Below the pieces are notes generated by a model, which had not been told where the DNA came from, did not search any database, and saw only the letters and a program-made list of their open reading frames with translations. From Pseudolysobacter sp. (lineage in GTDB: Bacteria; Pseudomonadota; Gammaproteobacteria; Xanthomonadales; Rhodanobacteraceae), in assembly GCA_025351985.1 (NCBI GenBank), contig JANXUW010000177.1, forward strand, positions 1 through 8,472: a stretch of DNA of 8,472 nt. The letters are read 5' to 3'. Positions 1-5,049 of this stretch are shown in pieces. Position 1 is the first letter of the stretch, and every line of letters starts with the position of its first letter. A program made the position numbers and the translations under genes.

Positions 1-2
1 CC

Positions 3-134
3 AACCTCACGATCAGTTTCTGCGATGCGCGCGGCGCCGCACTTGCCAGCGCCATCATCGTCAACAACGCCGGTCGCCCGCGCACCGGCAAGCCCAGCGC
101 GACCCAGGCCGCCGATGCTTGCGCCGCTATTTGA
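3..134 (+). CDS. GspH/FimT family pseudopilin, C-terminal end (partial)
   Basis: Only the last 43 codons lie in the window, in the frame starting at base 3 and ending with TGA at 132-134. The peptide contains CDARG, then SAIIVNNAGRPRTGKP, and ends ADACAAI. The pairing of a 'C-D-x-R-G' turn with a 'hydrophobic strand-GRxR' strand near the C terminus is typical of GspH/FimT-type minor pseudopilins, which prime or cap type IV pili or type II secretion pseudopili in the inner membrane and periplasm. The N-terminal prepilin signal and helix lie outside the window, so FimT and GspH cannot be told apart. It probably belongs to the host chromosome, since tRNA-Asn and the putative mobile element follow it. 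Family is moderately sure; function is inferred. Confidence 0.75.
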   Translation, partial: NLTISFCDARGAALASAIIVNNAGRPRTGKPSATQAADACAAI

Positions 135-223
135 AACCTTGCCTGCGACAACTTCCGTCAGCAGCGATTGACGACAATATTGATTGATCTGACCGCGACA
201 ATGGCGATCGAGGGGCGGCAAGT

Positions 224-254
224 TCGATGGAATTCCACAATCCCATCGACTTTT
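224..254 (+). terminator. Possible intrinsic terminator after the pseudopilin gene
   Basis: Inverted repeat TCGATGG (224-230) and CCATCGA (243-249) with a 12-base loop, followed by CTTTT (250-254). The stem is only 7 bp and the T-run short, so this is a weak candidate. Its place between the pseudopilin stop and the tRNA promoter fits. Confidence 0.35.
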
Positions 255-267
255 AGCGGCGCAAGGC

Positions 268-296
268 TTGACGAAGCGGCTCAAGAACAACAGAAT
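268..296 (+). promoter_or_regulatory. Sigma70-like promoter for tRNA-Asn
   Basis: TTGACG at 268-273 (5/6 to the -35 consensus), a 17-base spacer, and CAGAAT at 291-296 (4/6 to the -10). A GC-rich stretch follows, as is common at stable-RNA promoters. Transcription would start near 303, about 20 bases before the mature tRNA. Inferred from motif and spacing. Confidence 0.55.
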
Positions 297-322
297 ACGC
301 AGCTCGCTTCACCCCCCTTTAT

Positions 323-398
<76 letters not shown>

Positions 399-408
399 AT
401 TAAATCAG

Positions 409-437
409 GGCCTTACAGCAGTGTAAGGCCTTTTTTT
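409..437 (+). terminator. Rho-independent terminator of tRNA-Asn
   Basis: Perfect 9-bp stem GGCCTTACA (409-417) / TGTAAGGCC (422-430), tetraloop GCAG, followed by seven Ts (431-437). It sits 10 bases after the tRNA CCA end and is a textbook intrinsic terminator. Confidence 0.92.
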
Positions 438-456
438 ATGCCTGCAATTCGGTTAC

Positions 457-478
457 AGCGATACTTATAGCGATACTT
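457..478 (+). repeat. Two 10-bp direct repeats upstream of the alpA-like gene
   Basis: AGCGATACTT occurs at 457-466 and again at 469-478, a 12-base period, just downstream of the tRNA terminator and about 40 bases before the alpA-like start. Such iterons near a tRNA and an excision-regulator gene could be binding sites for AlpA or for a lost integrase. That role is inference; the repeat itself is seen directly. Confidence 0.6.
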
Positions 479-516
479 TTGCCATCGTCAGGCGATTGAT
501 TGGAGATATTCGACAC

Positions 517-778
517 ATGAGCGAATCACTTCTACGCATGCCCGAGGTTCAGCGCCGTGTCGGTCTCGCCAAATCTTCCATCTATGAGGGAATGGCGCGC
601 GGTACGTTTCCAAAGGCCTTGCACTACTAAGGGATCGAGAACCGTTTGCTGGGTCGAGTCGGAGATTGATGCGTACATCGCCGATCTGATCAAGGCGCGA
701 GACCGATGCCTCGGAGTGAGACAACTCATGCACTCGCGGCTCCTATCCCATAACAACCAGTCTTGGGCCGAAAAATGA
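517..778 (+). pseudogene. AlpA-family phage/ICE transcriptional regulator, frameshifted
   Basis: Reading from ATG 517, the product begins MSESLLRMPEVQRRVGLAKS, then SIYEGMARGTFPKALHY, and stops at TAA 628-630. In the next frame the missing half continues as KGSRTVCWVESEIDAYIADL, ending at TGA 776-778. Removing one T near 628 joins them into a protein of about 87 residues with the AlpA pattern: 'LLRmpeVqrrvGLakSsIYegmarGtFPk' (helix-turn-helix), then 'vcWvesEIdaYI'. AlpA-type proteins are small excisionase-like DNA-binding regulators of prophages and integrative elements. GGAG at 502-505 is a weak, rather distant ribosome site. The stop overlaps the next gene's ATG as ATGA (775-778), suggesting the two were translationally coupled. 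With the frameshift the ribosome now stops 145 bases earlier. A sequencing error is the alternative. Confidence 0.82.
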
Positions 779-1680
779 AGTCAAACGATGAGACGAAGAC
801 ATTTGCCGAACTTTCCGACGAGTTTGAGGAAGCCTTGACGTGGATTGCCGGCATGGGATTTAACCTTGCGCCAACTCGCCTTGGTAAATACCGGAAGCTA
901 CTCGCGACGCTGGTTGCTGATCACCGTGATGGGAAGTTCGATCAACTCAAGGCAGAGCAAGACCGGCACCTTGAAAACTTATTCGAGGTGAAGGAAATAT
1001 TGCACGTTTATCGAGGACTGAAGGATGGGCCTGTAGAAGGCTTGACGAAAAAAATAAAAGAAATTCGAGGTGGACCCATTACAAGAATCGAAGAAAGGCA
1101 CGGCGGTGCTTCGGGCAGATCTCGGAATACGATGTTCGAGCTCTCGACGGCCGCTCACCTAAAGCGATTGGGCTGTGCTGTGGATCTGTCAAAAGTTTCT
1201 GACATAACGGCGATTCTGGATGCGAACAAGATTGTCGTCGAATGCAAGCGGCCACAATCGAAGGACATGGTCGTCAAGGATCTGAATGAGGGGCTTAGCC
1301 AAGGGAAGCGACGCATCGCATTGGACTTCATCCCATCCGCCTTTTCGATCGTCGCGATCGACCTGTCTAAGGTCGACAACCTGGAAGCCGCAAGGTTTGT
1401 TGGCCGCGATGCGGCATCCATCCACAGGGGGCTTGTTGCGCACATCGACAGACGACTGCCGGATCTCGTGCCAACATCAAAACTTCACGCGAACAGTCGA
1501 TGTTTAGGCGTTTTCTTTCGCATGGCGATGATTGCAGAAGCAACCGTAGCCAGTATTCCGATCTTTGCTTTGGAGTGGGCATTCGTCAAAAACTCGAGAC
1601 TGTCTACAACGCATCGAGATATAGGTGATCGTCTCGAAACTCGCATGCTCCAGTTTATGGCAGAGATGGAATTTGAATAG
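775..1680 (+). CDS. PD-(D/E)XK nuclease-like protein of unknown function
   Basis: 301 residues from ATG 775. A TTG at 763 could add four residues, but 775 is preferred because its ATGA overlaps the alpA stop. The N-terminal 110 residues look helical and charged. Residues 118-160 carry a restriction-endonuclease-like core: a helix with E122 (NTMFELSTAAHLKRLG), then D143 in KVSDITAIL, then VVECKR with E156 and K158, matching the E...D...ExK signature of this fold. A conserved-looking strand FSIVAIDLSKV (190-200) follows. Nucleases of this fold include restriction, defence and repair enzymes; I recognise no specific family, so substrate and role are unknown. Its place beside alpA and a tRNA suggests mobile-element cargo, possibly defence. 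It converges on the terminase remnant 46 bases away. No clear ribosome site is seen, consistent with coupling. Confidence 0.72.
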   Translation: MKSNDETKTFAELSDEFEEALTWIAGMGFNLAPTRLGKYRKLLATLVADHRDGKFDQLKAEQDRHLENLFEVKEILHVYRGLKDGPVEGLTKKIKEIRGGPITRIEERHGGASGRSRNTMFELSTAAHLKRLGCAVDLSKVSDITAILDANKIVVECKRPQSKDMVVKDLNEGLSQGKRRIALDFIPSAFSIVAIDLSKVDNLEAARFVGRDAASIHRGLVAHIDRRLPDLVPTSKLHANSRCLGVFFRMAMIAEATVASIPIFALEWAFVKNSRLSTTHRDIGDRLETRMLQFMAEMEFE

Positions 1681-1726
1681 GCTGCATCCTCATTGGCTAC
1701 TGCCCCGATTTTACTTCACGCCTGAG

Positions 1727-2077
1727 TTACGCCGCGGCATCCGTAACGATGCGGTCATAGAGAGCTTGGCGCTGTTGATCGATCGCCGTATGCATGCCAT
1801 CGACAGCTTCCGGCGTTAACGCGCAGTCGCGTTCCAGTTGATCCGGCAGTGTTTCCAAAAACTGAATCAGCGCCTTGACGATCTCGGCCACGCTGGCCTC
1901 GTGCTCGGCAGCGGGAAGCAACCTGCCAGCATTCATTTCGACGCTCTGACGTTTCAGCTCGCTTTGAAACCATGCGTTTCGATCGCTCGGGCGCAGCTTG
2001 GATGGATCGGTAGTGCCATCGGTCGCCGAAGTCGCCGAGAGAATTCCCAGCACATCCGCCAATCTGTAGACCGGATA
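1727..2077 (-). pseudogene. Phage small-terminase-like (DUF1441) remnant, 5'-truncated
   Basis: Read on the minus strand from 2077, the frame gives YPVYRLADVLGILSA, then DPSKLRPSDRNAWFQSELKR, GRLLPAAEHEASVAEIVKAL and LETLPDQLERDCALTPEAVD, ending at TAA 1727-1729. This order (YPVYxLaD, 'DPxKLrPSDRxAWfqsE', 'LiP..E', 'LpdxLERDxgLtPeav') matches my recollection of DUF1441 proteins, phage small-terminase/Nu1-like DNA-packaging subunits. The usual N-terminal winged-helix half is missing: no ATG or GTG precedes in frame before a stop near 2236, and the first possible start is TTG 2062. A neighbouring frame reads PPAEARL just before the junction, where the family often has a similar segment, so a frameshift is likely. 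No large terminase follows. The call rests on remembered family features. Confidence 0.6.
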
Positions 2078-2357
2078 AGCGCGCCTCAGCAGGCGGGCGC
2101 TGCAGCCGTGGCACTTTGTTGGATCATCATTCCCTACGTGTTCACGAGGGCGATGGAAGGCATCCGCGGACCAGAGCCGTTCGTCTTGGCGCCGAGCCGG
2201 AAAATAATCGCCAAGGTTCCAGCGATGCCGCCGTCAAATCCGACACAATCGGAAGCGTAGTCTCGAAGCGCAAGCGCAGGCTGTTATCAACATGCCGAGA
2301 CGCTATGACGAATATCTGTCTGGACTTTGCCGGATTGGATCATGGGAGGATTGAGCA
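2078..2357. other. Gap with no supported gene
   Basis: About 280 bases between the terminase remnant and the zinc-ribbon gene. Several short frames are open on both strands, but none has a convincing start with recognisable protein. The minus strand probably holds decayed upstream sequence of the terminase-like gene. Only the end is clearly functional: GGGAGGA at 2344-2350 is the ribosome site of the next gene. Confidence 0.5.
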
Positions 2358-3389
2358 ATGACGCCGATCACATGCGTTAAATGTGCATTTGTAAATCGGT
2401 ATCCAGCCGGCGTAAATCTTGAGACATGCCCCAAGTGCAGCGTGATATACAGCAAAGCGGTCGCGACGATTCGCCCACCAGTGAAAGCACCAGCGTCCAA
2501 GCGAAGATTGGCATTCCAGAAACTGCTCAAACACCCTGAGTTGATACCAATCATTTTGCCAGTTTCGATTGCCGGCATCGCGGGTATTCTGGGTTGTTTT
2601 CTGCCGCATCCCTACGGAATTTGGTCGAGCCGAGTCGGCTTAGCAGCAATTGCGTTTATGGTTTTGGTGATGCTGGTCAAAAATTCTATCGCCAACAGCA
2701 TGCGAATGGCGGTCGAAAAACAAAACCGCGACTCGCTCTACCTCAGTCACGGACACACACGCGATGACATGATTTTCAACTCGACGCGAACGAAGTCGAT
2801 CGTGATCGATGAGCCGAAGCAATCCGTTTTTCTCTACAGCATTGGAAGCACCGCAAGCGTTCGACAGGTGTGTTTCAGCGACATCATGCGAGTTGATCTG
2901 CATGAGGATGGAGAGAGCATATCCACGACGTCCGGCGGCGCGAGCATTGGCCGTGCCGTGATTGGTAGGGCGCTTTTCGGTGTAGCCGGCGAAGTAATTG
3001 GCGGCACCACTGCGCGACGAACCACGAAGTCCGTGGGCTTTGTCGATCTCATCGAGTTGCGCCTACAGATCAAAGACATCAAAAACCCCATATGGGATAG
3101 ACCTCGGTCTGCGGTGACTCAAACTCGGGCGATTGAAAAAGCCATCGAATCTGTTGGACCCGATCGAGATTCTGGCGTAGCTACGGCAAGGAGCCGTACT
3201 ACGGGGGCTTGGCCTCGAATTTCGGGCAAAGAAAACCCCGCACTTGGCGGGGCTAACTTTGATGATTGCGCAAGGACTATCGTGTTGCGCAAACTTTTTC
3301 AGGGAAAAATTTGGCGGCAGGGCTTTCCTTCTCCGTCAAAACCTCTTGGGGCTTTTCTTGGCTCTGCATCTGATAAACGATGTTATTGA
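2358..3389 (+). CDS. Zinc-ribbon, two-helix membrane protein with a glycine-rich PH-like domain
   Basis: 343 residues from ATG 2358, preceded by a good ribosome site (GGGAGGA, 2344-2350). Residues 6-27 form a CxxC...CxxC zinc ribbon (C6, C9, C24, C27). Two hydrophobic segments follow at about 62-82 and 92-107. Residues 140-246 show a pattern I associate with bacterial PH-like/SHOCT-neighbour proteins: 'FSDIMRVDLHEDGESI', a glycine-rich run 193-216, and 'IELRLQIKDIKNPIW'. No enzymatic motif is seen; a membrane-associated sensor or accessory role is only a guess. The tail from about residue 248 looks less protein-like, crosses the minus-strand terminator at 3228-3252, and overlaps the antitoxin gene by 113 bases. 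A shift of one frame near 3145 would end the protein at TAG 3178-3180. The annotated tail may therefore be read-through after a frameshift. Confidence 0.65.
   Translation: MTPITCVKCAFVNRYPAGVNLETCPKCSVIYSKAVATIRPPVKAPASKRRLAFQKLLKHPELIPIILPVSIAGIAGILGCFLPHPYGIWSSRVGLAAIAFMVLVMLVKNSIANSMRMAVEKQNRDSLYLSHGHTRDDMIFNSTRTKSIVIDEPKQSVFLYSIGSTASVRQVCFSDIMRVDLHEDGESISTTSGGASIGRAVIGRALFGVAGEVIGGTTARRTTKSVGFVDLIELRLQIKDIKNPIWDRPRSAVTQTRAIEKAIESVGPDRDSGVATARSRTTGAWPRISGKENPALGGANFDDCARTIVLRKLFQGKIWRQGFPSPSKPLGAFLGSASDKRCY
3228..3252 (-). terminator. Rho-independent terminator of the toxin-antitoxin operon
   Basis: On the minus strand, CCCCGC (3252-3247), loop CAAGT, GCGGGG (3241-3236), then TTTTCTTT (3235-3228). 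It lies 24 bases after the antitoxin stop. It falls inside the 3' tail of the plus-strand zinc-ribbon frame. Confidence 0.8.
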
Positions 3390-3642
3390 TCTCAGACCTT
3401 GCGAATCGAGACAATACGTCGCGAATCAACGGCTGGTAACCGATGCCGTTCAAGTCAGCGATCAGTTTCAGATGTTTGAGAAGCTGAATCGGCAGGCGAA
3501 TCGAAATCATCTGCAATGCGAGTTTCGCCTCAATGCTGGCTTGCCGCTCAGTGCTGACTCGCTGCACGAACTCCTCTTCTCGTCCTAGAGCTCCCGAATC
3601 CCATGCAGCGCCTGGATCTTCGTTTGCTGTGATTTCTTGCAT
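3277..3642 (-). CDS. CopG-like ribbon-helix-helix antitoxin
   Basis: 121 residues from ATG 3642, which has AGAGGAC upstream at a normal distance. An in-frame ATG at 3687 would overlap the toxin's last 23 bases and is less likely. Residues 43-80 form the DNA-binding part: strand LQMISIRLP, then helices LLKHLKLIADLNG and GYQPLIRDVLSRF. 'hxIRLP...LK..A...GiGYQxLIRdvL' is typical of CopG-type antitoxins. The acidic N-terminal segment (REEEFVQRVSTERQ) may contact the toxin, and the C-terminal tail (about 95-121) is extended and not recognised. Expected role: neutralise the upstream toxin and repress the shared promoter, where palindromes at 4029-4036 and 3985-3992 are candidate sites. It starts 22 bases after the toxin stop. 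Toxin-first order is as in brnTA and higBA. The gene end is covered by a strong terminator. Confidence 0.78.
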   Translation of the reverse strand: MQEITANEDPGAAWDSGALGREEEFVQRVSTERQASIEAKLALQMISIRLPIQLLKHLKLIADLNGIGYQPLIRDVLSRFARSEINNIVYQMQSQEKPQEVLTEKESPAAKFFPEKVCATR

Positions 3643-3664
3643 GTCGTGATGTCCTCTTTGGGGC

Positions 3665-3952
3665 TTAGTCAAGCCCATGCTTGGCATAGATCGCCAACTC
3701 TATCTCGTTTGGCTCGTAAGCCGATATCAATTGAAAATTGTTCTCGTCGATCTGCTGGAAAACTATTTTCAGCGCCCTGCGCTTATTCGTCTCGGCGATG
3801 AACCATTGGGTCGGCGGCGTCCGGCGATGTTGCAGTCTACTGTCTTCAAGGAACCAGCCTCGCAAATTCATGAAACACTGCTCTACCTCTTGCCGCGTCA
3901 CATTGTGCTTTTCTTGTAGCTTTCTAAGGCATTCTTCAGAAATTATAATCAT
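3665..3952 (-). CDS. BrnT-like toxin ('ADP-ribosyl-(dinitrogen reductase) hydrolase'-annotated family)
   Basis: 95 residues from ATG 3952, with GAGGGA six bases upstream. The pattern is 'IISeecLrKLqeKHnVTrqEVeqCF', 'FLEDsRlqHrTpPTqWFIAET', 'lKIVFQ' and a C-terminal 'AYEPNEIELAIYAKHG' (78-93). Small proteins with this layout are often auto-annotated as ADP-ribosyl-(dinitrogen reductase) hydrolase but pair with RHH genes and resemble BrnT/RelE-fold ribonuclease toxins. If so, it would cleave RNA and halt growth when the antitoxin decays. Pairing with a CopG-like gene 22 bases downstream supports this. I cannot assign catalytic residues. The promoter is probably at 4021-4049. Possible roles are element stabilisation or phage defence; both are inferred. 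Confidence 0.75.
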   Translation of the reverse strand: MIIISEECLRKLQEKHNVTRQEVEQCFMNLRGWFLEDSRLQHRRTPPTQWFIAETNKRRALKIVFQQIDENNFQLISAYEPNEIELAIYAKHGLD

Positions 3953-3984
3953 TTGGTTCCCTCACACAGATGGTGCTTTTATTG

Positions 3985-3992
3985 GTATATAC
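3985..3992. promoter_or_regulatory. Candidate RHH operator, downstream copy
   Basis: Perfect 8-bp palindrome GTATATAC between the predicted transcription start and the toxin ATG. On the minus strand it reads TGTATATAC, sharing nine bases with the copy at 4029-4036. Function is inferred from position and repetition. Confidence 0.5.
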
Positions 3993-4020
3993 AACTTGCT
4001 CCGTCGTATGCGAGATAAAG

Positions 4021-4049
4021 ATCTTAGCGTATATACATATCTTTGTCAC
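4021..4049 (-). promoter_or_regulatory. Promoter of the toxin-antitoxin operon
   Basis: On the minus strand, GTGACA (4049-4044, 5/6 to -35), a 17-base spacer (4043-4027) and TAAGAT (4026-4021, 4/6 to -10). Transcription would begin near 4014, leaving a leader of about 60 bases before ATG 3952. The palindrome at 4029-4036 lies within the spacer, where a bound repressor would block polymerase. Confidence 0.55.
4029..4036. promoter_or_regulatory. Candidate RHH operator, promoter-spacer copy
   Basis: Perfect palindrome GTATATAC inside the -35/-10 spacer of the toxin-antitoxin promoter, 44 bp from the second copy (about four helical turns, same DNA face). A CopG-type antitoxin, alone or with toxin, is the expected ligand; this is inference. 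Confidence 0.5.
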
Positions 4050-4177
4050 ACCCTCTATAGCGTGTGCAGTCTCCGACTGCTTCGCTTCATGCGCCATTTA
4101 GCTAGGCGGCGCTCTGCAGCAGTACGACGCTATTCCTGCTGGCCCAAACGACCGTCCTTGGTCGCCTCGCCCGAGCG

Positions 4178-4494
4178 TTACGCTGCGTCGGCGCCGTCCT
4201 GGTTTGCTGCTCTACCGGCCGCAATATCTGCCAAGACCATATCGGTCCGGTCGATGATGCCGAGATAGCAGCCGATTTGTTTGTCGTAGGCGTCACGGAT
4301 GAAACAGACCGCGTCCGCTTCGTCAAATACCAGCTTGCGATTTTCTTCCGCAAGCTTCGTCAAGATTGTTTTCAATACGCGCCGGTCAGGATGCGTTGCG
4401 ACAAGTGCGCCGATAGCGCGCGCGGCAGCGCGTTGGCGGCGAGGCGCTCGGTGCCGACGATCATCGACAGCACGTCTTGGCGATTACTGCCCAT
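4178..4494 (-). pseudogene. Unknown mobile-element protein, frameshifted in a CG repeat
   Basis: The 5' part from ATG 4494 reads MGSNRQDVLSMIVGTERLAA then NALPRA, and runs out of frame to a stop near 4368. The rest, in another frame, reads RAIGALVATHPDRRVLKTIL, TKLAEENRKLVFDEADAVCF and LGIIDRTDMVLADIAAGRAA, ending at TAA 4178-4180. Removing two bases from the CG run (about 4402-4412) joins them as NALPRAIGAL, a protein of about 104 residues. The start overlaps the upstream Arc-like gene's stop by 11 bases, so the two form an operon. I do not recognise the family. After the TAA the same frame continues RSGEATKDGRLGQQE to TAG 4130-4132, so the original protein may have been longer. It looks like the decayed partner of a small phage-type repressor. 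Confidence 0.6.
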
Positions 4495-4654
4495 GTGCGG
4501 CCTCCGCTTCGACGCGCTGCTTGCGCTCACGCACGGCGCGCACGACTTCGGAATTCTGGCTGCTGCCGTAAGTGTCGGACTGCTCGGCGATGAACTGCTT
4601 CAGGTCAGGCGGCAAGCGCAGCCCGAACGGAGGAATTTAGTGTGCGGTTTTCAT
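4484..4654 (-). pseudogene. Arc-like RHH repressor with an in-frame stop at codon 6
   Basis: From ATG 4654 (GGGCGGCGAG just upstream) the frame reads MKTAH, TAA (4637-4639), then IPPFGLRLPPDLKQFIAEQS, DTYGSSQNSEVVRAVRERKQ and RVEAEAAHGQ, ending at TAA 4484-4486. 'PPFGLRLPPdLKqfIaeqs...sqNsEVvraVrerk' is the Arc/Mnt ribbon-helix-helix pattern: a DNA-contacting strand, then two helices. The stop replaces the residue just before IPPFGLRL; a single A-to-T change (AAA to TAA) would produce it. The intact plus-strand gene at 4744 shares IPPFGLRL in protein and ATTCCTCCGTT in DNA, so the two look like inverted, diverged relatives. Re-initiation at the ATT, TTG or CTG codons that follow is possible but less likely. 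The downstream gene is also broken, favouring decay. Confidence 0.65.
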
Positions 4655-4669
4655 CTCGCCGCCCTTGAT

Positions 4670-4686
4670 AACTACATACTGTAGTT
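4670..4686. promoter_or_regulatory. Candidate Arc-type operator 1
   Basis: Perfect inverted repeat AACTACA (4670-4676) / TGTAGTT (4680-4686) around TAC, centred at 4678, in the 89-bp gap between the two divergent Arc-like genes. Likely bound by the RHH protein of 4744 or its broken relative. Confidence 0.55.
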
Positions 4687-4693
4687 GAAACAG

Positions 4694-4704
4694 TACAGAC
4701 TGTA
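4694..4704. promoter_or_regulatory. Candidate Arc-type operator 2
   Basis: Inverted repeat TACAG (4694-4698) / CTGTA (4700-4704) around A, centred at 4699, exactly 21 bp from operator 1 (two helical turns). It shares the ACTGTA element with operator 1, which fits cooperative binding of RHH dimers. Confidence 0.5.
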
Positions 4705-4743
4705 TTTATGGAAAGCAAGACAATTTGAAATCAGAATGTAGCC

Positions 4744-5049
4744 ATGAAAAAAGACCTCCTCCTCAAATCCGACATTCCTCCGTTTGGCCTGCGGTTGCAG
4801 CCACCATTGCGCAAGCTTTTGGATGCCGCTTGCGAAGAATCTGGCAGGTCGATGAACGCGGAAATTACGCGGCGCGTAGAGCAGTCGTTTGCACGACCGG
4901 AAGACGAAATTGTGCGAAGGCACGTGCCGCAATCTGAGCTGCAACAGATCCTCGATCGGCTGGATAAACAGCAGCGCGATATTGATGCGATCGGCGGAAA
5001 AGTGGGCGTGCGAAGTGGTCCGCCCGCAAAAAAGAAGGCTGGCAAATGA
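4744..5049 (+). CDS. Arc-like ribbon-helix-helix transcriptional regulator
   Basis: 101 residues from ATG 4744; the ribosome site is weak. Residues 12-49 are the Arc-family DNA-binding domain: strand PPFGLRL, helix PPLRKLLDAACEESG, then RSMNAEITRRVEQSF, the hallmark '(R)S.NAEI..R.E.S' helix. Residues 63-83 (SELQQILDRLDKQQRDIDAI) look like a coiled coil, and the tail (86-101) is basic (PPAKKKAGK). Arc-type proteins bind as dimers to paired operators and repress phage or plasmid promoters. The stop overlaps the next gene's start as ATGA (5046-5049), so the pair is a translationally coupled operon. Its probable operators are at 4670-4686 and 4694-4704. It is the intact counterpart of the broken minus-strand Arc-like gene. 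DNA binding is well supported; the regulated target is inferred. Confidence 0.82.
   Translation: MKKDLLLKSDIPPFGLRLQPPLRKLLDAACEESGRSMNAEITRRVEQSFARPEDEIVRRHVPQSELQQILDRLDKQQRDIDAIGGKVGVRSGPPAKKKAGK

Noticed and set aside
1838..2260. 140-residue plus-strand open frame
   Set aside because: It is antisense to the terminase-like remnant, has no ribosome site and no recognisable domain.
2292..2354. Short frame MPRRYDEYLSGLCRIGSWED before the zinc-ribbon gene
   Set aside because: Only 20 residues and no ribosome site; a leader peptide cannot be argued from this.
2116..2361. 81-residue plus-strand frame ending in ATGA with the zinc-ribbon start
   Set aside because: The overlap is tempting, but the sequence is low in protein character and has no start context; the downstream gene has its own strong ribosome site.
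4066..4080. Hairpin GCAGTC-TCC-GACTGC
   Set aside because: The stem is short and no T-run follows on either strand, so it is not supported as a terminator of the minus-strand pair; left as possible chance.
3738..4268. 176-residue plus-strand open frame
   Set aside because: It is antisense to the toxin gene and to its promoter region, and is rich in Ser/Arg/Cys, as shadow frames are.
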